A DNA stretch of 14,721 bases from CAZDXJ01 sp964509475 (lineage in GTDB: Bacteria > Pseudomonadota > Gammaproteobacteria > Methylococcales > Methylomonadaceae). Position 1 is the stretch's first letter. The number at the start of each line of letters is the position of its first letter. Made by a program: the position numbers and the translations under genes. The stretch covers positions 1 to 14,721 of the forward strand of contig CAZDXJ010000056.1 of assembly GCA_964509475.1 (NCBI GenBank), read 5' to 3'. Shown here piece by piece: positions 9,262 to 14,721 of the stretch. The notes under the pieces were generated by a model that ran no database searches, was not told the DNA's origin, and worked only from the letters and a program-made list of their open reading frames with translations.

Positions 9262-9725
9262 CGGTGATAGGGATGATTCGATAAAATACTAAAGGCGCGA
9301 TACAATTGCTCGGCCACAATGATACGTACCAACGGATGTGGAAAGGTCAGGTTGGACAAACACCAGGATTGGGGCACGGCCTGACGGACACTATCGGCCA
9401 AACCTTCCGGCCCACCCACCAATAACGCCACATCCTGCCCGTTTTGCCGCCAGTGATGCAGCTGCATGGCCAATTGCCGGGTTGTCCAGGGTTTTCCCGA
9501 CAAATCCAGCCGGATCGGACAGCTATCAGGCGGTATCGCAGCCAACATTTTCTTACCCTCTTGTTGCAACAAGCGTTGTATATCGGTATTTTTCAAACGC
9601 TTGCCCGGCGCTATTTCTTTCAACACCAAGGCACACTCTTTGGGCAAACGCCTGGCATATTCTTCATAACCTTGCCTGACCCAGGCAGGCATCCGGTTAC
9701 CGACTGAAATCAAATAAATTCGCAT
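9258..9725 (-). CDS. rlmH: RlmH, 23S rRNA (pseudouridine1915-N3)-methyltransferase
   Basis: 155 residues from the ATG at 9725, the family's usual length. RlmH is a SPOUT methyltransferase that methylates pseudouridine 1915 in helix 69 of 23S rRNA in the assembled 70S ribosome. The SAM-binding knot is visible: LLVGGPEGL, then LSNLTFPHPLVRIIVAEQLYRA, and the C-terminal NHPYHR that closes the active site. The start is ambiguous: an in-frame GTG at 9731 has GGAAAG nine bases upstream, inside the end of speA, and may be the one used, adding two residues. In many bacteria rlmH follows rsfS; here it follows speA instead, only a few bases away. Confidence 0.95.
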   Translation of the reverse strand: MRIYLISVGNRMPAWVRQGYEEYARRLPKECALVLKEIAPGKRLKNTDIQRLLQQEGKKMLAAIPPDSCPIRLDLSGKPWTTRQLAMQLHHWRQNGQDVALLVGGPEGLADSVRQAVPQSWCLSNLTFPHPLVRIIVAEQLYRAFSILSNHPYHR

Positions 9726-9733
9726 AAACACAT

Positions 9734-11576
9734 TTATGTACTTTCCAGATAAGTATAAGCGCTCAGACCCGCAATCAATTCCTGCGCCAAACGCTTTTGC
9801 CGTGCTTTATCGAGAAATGTCCGCGCCAATTTCCGCAAATAAGCCTGTTCCAGCCGATCCGCTTCAATATGCACATAAGCCAGCAAATCGCTGACCTGAT
9901 CGCCTTTGTTCGGCTCGGCGATTCGATAACCGGTATCGGTCATGCAAATATTGACCGAATCGGTATCGCCAAACAGATTATGCATATCGCCCAATATTTC
10001 CTGATAAGCGCCCAACAGAAAAAAAACCAATCCAGTACGGTTCAGACGGCTTGATATCATGTACCGCCTGGGTCCTGGTATTATTTTGCCGATCAATATA
10101 ACAATCGATGCGGCCATCGGAATCACAGGTCAAATCCTGGATCACCGCCCGCCGCTGCGGTAACTCGTCCAGACGCGCAACCGGCATGATCGGAAAAATC
10201 TGGCCAATACCCCAGACATCGGGCATGGATTGGAACATGGAAAAATTACAAAAAATTTTATCCGCCAGTTTTTCTTCCAGTTCTTCAAGGATCTGACGAT
10301 GCGCATAAATTGTTTGATCCAATTCCATTTTAATCCTTTGACACAACGCGATATGTTGTTTTTCCGCTTCGGCCAAACCGGCCAGATCCAGTTTATCCTG
10401 GATAAAGCGGCTGCGTGCCTCGGTCAATGCAAACACGGCATCATGGTAACTTTCCAAAACATTAGCCTTCAATTCAGTCTCATCCTGTTCTTCACACACC
10501 CGCTCGACATCAATGACATTGGTAATCAAAACCGCATGATGGGCGGTGATTGCCCGCCCCGACTCGGTAATGATATCCGGCGGACTCAATCGATGCTGCC
10601 GGCACACCCGGGAAAAACAGGCAATAATATTTTCCGCATATTCTTCCAGCGAATAATTCATCGAGCAATCGTGGCGCGATTGACTGCCATCGTAATCGAT
10701 ACCCAAACCGCCGCCGACATCAACAACGGCAACCGCTGCCCCAAACCGGCGTAGCTGCACAAAAAACCGCGCTGCCTCTTGCAATGCGGTTTTTATGTCA
10801 TGAATATTCGCCACCTGCGAACCCATGTGAAAATGCATAAGCTGCAAGTTTTGCAACAAATCCAGCCTTTCAAGTTTGTCCAGTAACTTCAGAACCTCAT
10901 CGGCATGCAAGCCAAACTTGGCCTTCTCGCCGCCGCTGTTCTGCCATTTTCCGGCAATGATACTGGACAAGCGCACATGCACACCCAGTTTTAGCTGCAC
11001 ATCCAAATCCCGCGCCTGCTCCACGACCCAATCCAGTTCCGAAGGTTTTTCGATGAAAATATAAATATCCAGGCCCATTTGCAAACCAATCAACGCATAG
11101 CGAATATAGGCCTTGTCCTTGTAACCATTGCAAACAATCGGTTGTTCCGTCTGCCAGCCCAACGCGGCCAGCAACTCGGCTTTGCTGCCCACTTCCAGAC
11201 CGATACCGCCTGCGGCCAACACCCCTTCGACAACACTTTTTTGCTGATTCACCTTAATCGGATAAACCGGCGTATAACGCCCCTGATAAGCGTGTTGCCC
11301 GCAAGCCCGGGCAAATGCTTTTTGCAAGGCATGAACCCGATCCTGCAAAATATCAATAAAGCGAACCAAAACCGGAAATGCCATATCTTTGGTCTGTAAG
11401 GCCTGTATCAGTTCGAACAAATCGACTTCACGTCCGCCGTGACCTTCCGGCCGCACGCATACATGCCCGGCCTCGTTAATATCAAAATAACCGCCGCCCC
11501 AATAGGGTATCGCATAGATCGTACGGGTCTGGCCAATATTCAAAACCTGCCTGCACGAAGCCTTTTCTGCTTGCAT
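9734..11576 (-). CDS. speA: Biosynthetic arginine decarboxylase SpeA, interrupted by a +1 base at a T8 run
   Basis: A PLP-dependent fold III enzyme converting arginine to agmatine, the first step of the arginine route to putrescine. The start at 11576 is chosen for its GGAG five bases upstream. The PLP lysine is K108 in YPIKVNQ, HFHMGSQ follows, and the catalytic Cys is C484 in TCDSDG. The frame breaks at 10019-10026: the coding strand reads GG followed by eight Ts, giving GFFSVGRLSGNIG and a stop at 9978. With seven Ts it would read GFFLLGAYQEILGDMHNLFGD, the conserved family C-terminus, ending YTYLEST at 9734. The restored protein has about 613 residues; the uncorrected one has 532 and lacks the C-terminal domain. 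This may be a sequencing error, a true mutation or a slippage-dependent gene. Confidence 0.9.
10019..10026 (-). other. speA: Frameshift site in speA (T8 on the coding strand)
   Basis: Eight As on the plus strand, so eight Ts in the sense of speA. Removing one T joins the two halves of SpeA exactly at the conserved GFFxxGAYQEILGD motif. Homopolymers of this length are prone both to sequencing error and to polymerase slippage. Confidence 0.85.
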
Positions 11577-11654
11577 GAACACTCCAAAAGTTACTGTCGC
11601 TGCTGTTTTCAACTTATATATAATACTCAATTTAGCAATGATTAGGGCTACAGC
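11577..11654. promoter_or_regulatory. Divergent speA/speE promoter region
   Basis: A 78-base AT-rich spacer between the two divergent polyamine genes. On the plus strand there is a perfect -10 box TATAAT at 11619-11624, but no convincing -35 box at normal spacing. The surrounding TTATATATAATA is nearly symmetrical, so the minus strand also has -10-like hexamers (TATTAT, TATATA) and may use the same tract. The predicted speE transcript would start near 11631. No operator palindrome was recognised. Confidence 0.45.
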
Positions 11655-12517
11655 ATGATGGATATACGCAACTGGTTTACCGAACAAAACAACATTTGCA
11701 CACAGGCACGGCGTTTTCATTGAAAATCCTCAAAAAACGGCATGAGGAGCAAACGCCTTATCAAAAAATAGAGATATACGAAACGGAAAGCTTCGGCTAT
11801 TTGATGGTCATCGATGGCTGCACCATGGTCAGCAGCCGGGATAATTTTTTCTATCATGAAATGCTCACCCATCCGGTTTTATTTACCCACCCACAACCCA
11901 AAAATGTCTGTATTATCGGCGGTGGCGACTGCGGAACCTTGCGGGAAACGCTCAAGCACGAACAACTTGAACGGGTTATACAGATTGAGATCGATGAACG
12001 CGTAACCCGTTTGGCGGAACACTATTTTCCCGAGCTATGCGAATCCAATCACGATGCACGCGCCGAACTGAAATTCACCGACGGTATCCAATGGATGCGG
12101 GATGCCAGAGCCAACAGCCTGGACATCATCATTATCGACAGCACGGATCCGATAGGCCCCGCCGAAGGCTTGTTCGGGGTCGATTTTTATCGTCACTGCC
12201 GCAATGCCCTGAAGCCGGATGGCCTGCTTGTCCAGCAAAGTGAATCCCCCTTGTTGCACCTTGAATTATTGAAAAACATGCGCAAAGCTCTGCATACAGC
12301 CGGACTCGGCCAGCAGCAAACCCTGTTTTTCCCCCAATGTATCTATCCTTCCGGCTGGTGGAGTGCAACCCTGGCCAGTGCAAAACCTTTACCCGGTTTC
12401 AGGAGACACGATGTGGACACAAAAAAATTCGCAACCCGTTATTACAACCGGGAAATACATCAAGCCAGCCTGGCACAACCGGAGTTTTTCAAACACGCTG
12501 TAACCAAAATATCATAA
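11655..12517 (+). CDS. speE: Polyamine aminopropyltransferase (spermidine synthase) SpeE, with a lost base near the N-terminus
   Basis: Transfers an aminopropyl group from decarboxylated S-adenosylmethionine to putrescine. The Rossmann methyltransferase-like core is clear: IIGGGDCGTLRE (SAM-binding loop), the acidic QIEIDE, and the catalytic IDSTDPIGPAEGLF. LMVIDGCTMVSSRDNFFYHEML places it in the branch with GGGDCG rather than the E. coli GGGDG type. The native start is probably ATG 11655 (a second ATG follows at 11658), reading MMDIRNWFTEQNNICTQ, but this frame ends at 11721-11723. The body is in another frame, open from TTG 11696. One extra G near 11705 would give TQGTAFSLKI and a 287-residue protein. 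As written, only a TTG start without a Shine-Dalgarno could make the 273-residue body. Confidence 0.88.
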
Positions 12518-12637
12518 ACGGCCGGCTTTCGCTTTGGCCAATGCCGCTGAAAATACACCACCTTCTGTATGCGGGATAGATGCAAAATACTCCTGAGTTC
12601 TTTATAACATATGCTGATACCCGCCAAAAAATAGGGG
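12518..12637. other. Intergenic spacer after speE
   Basis: No gene and no clear intrinsic terminator. A weak GGCC...GGCC pairing just after the speE stop lacks a T-run. The spacer ends in the promoter of the kinase-like gene. Confidence 0.4.
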
Positions 12638-12643
12638 TATAAT
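12614..12643 (+). promoter_or_regulatory. Putative sigma-70 promoter of the kinase-like gene
   Basis: A perfect -10 hexamer TATAAT at 12638-12643 with CTGATA (4 of 6 matches to TTGACA) at 12614-12619, an 18-base spacer. Transcription would begin near 12650, giving a leader of about 50 bases that carries the hairpin at 12670-12687. Confidence 0.5.
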
Positions 12644-12669
12644 TGTGGGTTGGTTCAGGTATACCGCAT

Positions 12670-12687
12670 GATTCCATCAGCGGAATC
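12670..12687 (+). promoter_or_regulatory. Leader hairpin just upstream of the Shine-Dalgarno
   Basis: GATTCC (12670-12675) and GGAATC (12682-12687) form a perfect 6-bp stem with a 6-base loop. It ends two bases before the GAGG ribosome binding site (12690-12693). It could affect ribosome access; a stem this short may also be chance. Confidence 0.35.
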
Positions 12688-12702
12688 CCGAGGATGATAA
12701 TA

Positions 12703-14459
12703 ATGGCTTCATTGCAAAAACAAACTTTACCCGAAGGCGCTCACATTGGCGTTTATGAAATCAAAAGACTTATTCGCACTGACAGCCTCGGACACACTTA
12801 CCAGGCATGGAATGAGCATCTCAACTGTTTGATCACACTTAAAGAATATTTTCCTAAACATTTTGCGACCCGGACTAAAAATGCCCAAGTCGTCAGTGAA
12901 GGGAAAGCGAAAATTTTTGATTACGGTTTGGAGACCTTTATAAAACACGCGCAAGCCCTGGCCGAGATAGAACATCCCAACATCATCTGCGTACACAATG
13001 TTTTGCAATATAATGGCACAGCCTATATGGCGATGGACAACGAATCGGGGACGCCACTTGCATCAGCACCACTCAAATATCAAAACCTGCAAAACATCCT
13101 GAAAACATTACTCGATGCCCTCCAACGTTTACATGCCAACGGTTTGTATCACGGCGATATTCACCCAAAAAGCATTTTACTGCGTAAAAATGGACAACCT
13201 CTGCTGATCGATTTTGCCGCTACCCGCCTCGCCCTGGCCATTCGCAGCGACCGGTTAAGCAGTGAATTACGACCAGGCTATGCGGCTCCCGAACTGTATG
13301 ACAACAAGACGCCCTCCCTCACTGTCGCCTGTGACCTTTACGCATTAGGAGCCACTTTATACCGGCACATTACCCATACTGAACCACAGCCCGCCCCAAA
13401 ACGCTTGTCCACGCTAAACAATGGCGGCTCCGATCCTCTGCCGGCAATCTTCGAACTGGCCGATCCCGCCATCAACGAAAATATACTGCTTGCCATAGAG
13501 CAGATGTTAATTCCAGATGCATCCCAAAGACCGCAATCCGCCATTGAAGTTTTATCAATACTTGACAAAACGCTTCACACAGCCAAAACCAGTGATACCC
13601 ATAAAATTTCCAGGCAGATGATGCCTTTCAATCATTGGATTGGTAACGCACTCGCTATCGCCGCCCTGTTGCTCATTGGCTTTTGGCTGATTGCGCAAAA
13701 AAAATCCACGCCGCCAGCACCACCCCCCATTATCCAAAAACCAGCCGCCAGGCTCTCTCCCCCGGCCGCAAGTGAAACTCAGCCCACACAAGCACAGAAC
13801 GATAACATAATGGAAGAAAATGCTTTCATCACTGACGAACCCATACCAGAGCCGAGCAACACACAAAACATATCCGTTCCAGCTCCAGTGACGAATACTC
13901 AACCCAATCCGGATAAACAAAAAGATAACTCCGGCCTGGCATCGACACTTGTTCCTCAAACGGACATCGAAACAAAACGCCTGACGAGCAAGACAATACC
14001 GGCACCTCCTCCGCCAGCCGGCCCTGAACAAATCCCGGAAGAATCGCAGAATCATGATATTGATCTGGCAAGCAGGCCTGCATTACCGAAAAACAATATC
14101 GCGATTACCGCAGCTGAAAAAAACCTGCCGCCGTCGAAACCAAAGCCCTGTCCATTGCCAGGCATCTGCGCAATGCCGAAAACGACATTGCCCGGTTGCG
14201 CCTGACCACTCCTTCGGCAAGTAATGCCTATTTACATTATCAAGCCGTTCTCGAGCGTGAGCCGGAAAACGCCAAGGCCATTGCAGGTATGCAACGCATT
14301 ATTGATACTTATAGTTACTTAATCGCAAAAGCGATTCGCAACAAACAGTTCAAACAAGCCTACAAATACCTGCAAAGAGCGCAAAAAATAGCGCCCGATA
14401 ATACGGATTTAGCCAATTTACGTGAACGCCTGTTGTTACAAGACCCGGACTTACCGTGA
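12703..14459 (+). CDS. Membrane-anchored protein kinase homologue (probable pseudokinase) with TPR-like tail, frame broken at A7
   Basis: The start at 12703 follows GAGG by nine bases. Residues ~17-290 match the bacterial Hanks-type fold: K47 in TLKEYF, D152, D170, AAPE (194-197), D211, R277. Several catalytic residues are altered: the glycine loop reads RTDSLG, the alpha-C Glu position is H82, HRDIKPxN is HGDIHPKS (H154, S157), and DFG is DFA (170-172). A membrane segment spans ~313-330, then a Pro/Gln/Asn-rich, presumably periplasmic linker to ~470. The first frame ends at 14205 with unrelated residues. Shifting by -1 at the seven As 14117-14123 continues as PAAVETKALSIARHLRNAEN and then a TPR-like helical region, ending at 14459 (~585 residues). 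Either a base is missing or the ribosome shifts. The role and partners are unknown. Confidence 0.75.
14117..14124 (+). other. Slippery heptamer A AAA AAC at the frame break of the kinase-like gene
   Basis: In the zero frame the codons are GAA AAA AAC (14116-14124), which is the X XXY YYZ pattern A AAA AAC. A -1 shift would resume at CCT (14124-14126), exactly the frame that encodes the conserved C-terminus. No strong upstream Shine-Dalgarno-like stimulator and no clear downstream pseudoknot were seen. A lost A from an A8 run explains the same data. Confidence 0.6.
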
Positions 14460-14521
14460 TACAACGCATATCACGATATTGAAAAAAGACTCACTCCGTT
14501 CCAGCGACTTTAACCGCTATT

Positions 14522-14557
14522 CCGGTAGCGTGGTATCTACCAGGCTTTTGTGTTTTT
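14522..14557 (+). terminator. Possible intrinsic terminator after the kinase-like gene
   Basis: GGTAG (14524-14528) pairs with CTACC (14537-14541), and CC/GG pairs extend the stem across a bulged A. A T-rich tract CTTTTGTGTTTTT follows. It lies about 60 bases after the stop at 14459. The stem is short, so confidence is moderate. Confidence 0.4.
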
Positions 14558-14654
14558 CGTGGTTAATTCATTTGATATTCAAAATCTGCATCCGTGAGCA
14601 CGCGGAGTGTAAATCCACAGGACAGCGAAACGAAGCGATGGGAGTTTCCAAACC

Positions 14655-14721
14655 GTTTCTGTAACGACTCACCCTGTTGTGTTGTAGCCGCCGTAGGTCA
14701 TTGATTTATCAGGACACGTGA
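14655..14721. repeat. Palindromic repeat, copy 2 (inverted, cut by the window end)
   Basis: The reverse complement of 14661-14721 matches 190-250 at 57 of 61 bases, starting TCACGTGTCCTGATAAATCA. The match runs to the last base of the window, so the element continues outside. In the forward direction it also resembles the diverged left arm of copy 1 (54-117). The rest of the 14460-14654 stretch holds only the putative terminator and no recognisable gene or RNA. Confidence 0.75.

Noticed and set aside
10230..10754. A 174-codon plus-strand frame antisense to speA
   Set aside because: Opposite conserved SpeA sequence, with no motif and no promoter or ribosome binding site evident.
11577..11720. 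A 48-residue N-terminal extension of SpeA
   Set aside because: It would read through the divergent promoter region and the start of speE; the ATG at 11576 has a GGAG at good distance and begins where the family does.
12643..12702. An upstream TTG start extending the kinase-like protein by 20 residues
   Set aside because: The TTG overlaps the -10 box of the likely promoter, and the extension covers the leader hairpin and the GAGG site; ATG 12703 has proper spacing.
1..14721. tRNA, rRNA, CRISPR array or insertion sequence
   Set aside because: No cloverleaf-like segment, no regularly spaced direct repeats and no transposase or integrase were seen; the only repeats are the inverted copies at the two ends.

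Overview
The window looks like chromosomal DNA from a gammaproteobacterium. The evidence is the block rlmH-maf-rng-yhdP-nitrilase-tldD, a known gammaproteobacterial gene order. A divergent speA/speE pair follows, with a SpeE of the non-E. coli type seen for example in xanthomonads, and then a membrane-anchored protein kinase homologue with a TPR-like tail. The style of that kinase suggests the order Methylococcales, but this is a low-confidence guess from remembered protein families and no search was run.

Layout. Positions 1-378 hold no gene but contain a palindromic, hairpin-rich repeat (about 54-250). From 11576 leftwards to 379, eight genes lie on the minus strand with tiny gaps or 4-base overlaps and probably form one operon: speA, rlmH, maf, rng, yhdP, a nitrilase-family amidase, a BamC-like lipoprotein and tldD. 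A short AT-rich divergent promoter region (11577-11654) separates speA from speE on the plus strand. An intergenic region carries a good -10 box and a leader hairpin, and leads into the kinase-like gene (12703-14459). Positions 14460-14721 hold no gene, but contain a possible terminator and, at the very end, a second copy of the repeat in inverted orientation.

How the genes fit together. SpeA (arginine to agmatine) and SpeE (putrescine to spermidine) are the two ends of the arginine route to spermidine. The operon then mixes ribosome and RNA maintenance (RlmH, RNase G), nucleotide-pool or metabolite repair (Maf, nitrilase), envelope biogenesis (YhdP, BamC-like lipoprotein) and peptide processing (TldD).

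Main oddities. (1) Three genes at the right side, speA, speE and the kinase-like gene, each carry one single-base frame disruption, while the 9.3 kb from rlmH to tldD is intact. Two of the three lie at homopolymers (T8 on the coding strand of speA, A7 in the kinase-like gene). (2) The kinase-like protein has lost several catalytic motif residues and looks like a pseudokinase. (3) The frame break in that gene sits on a textbook slippery heptamer, A AAA AAC, in the correct register for a -1 shift. (4) The two ends of the window carry inverted copies of one repeat, 57 of 61 bases identical.
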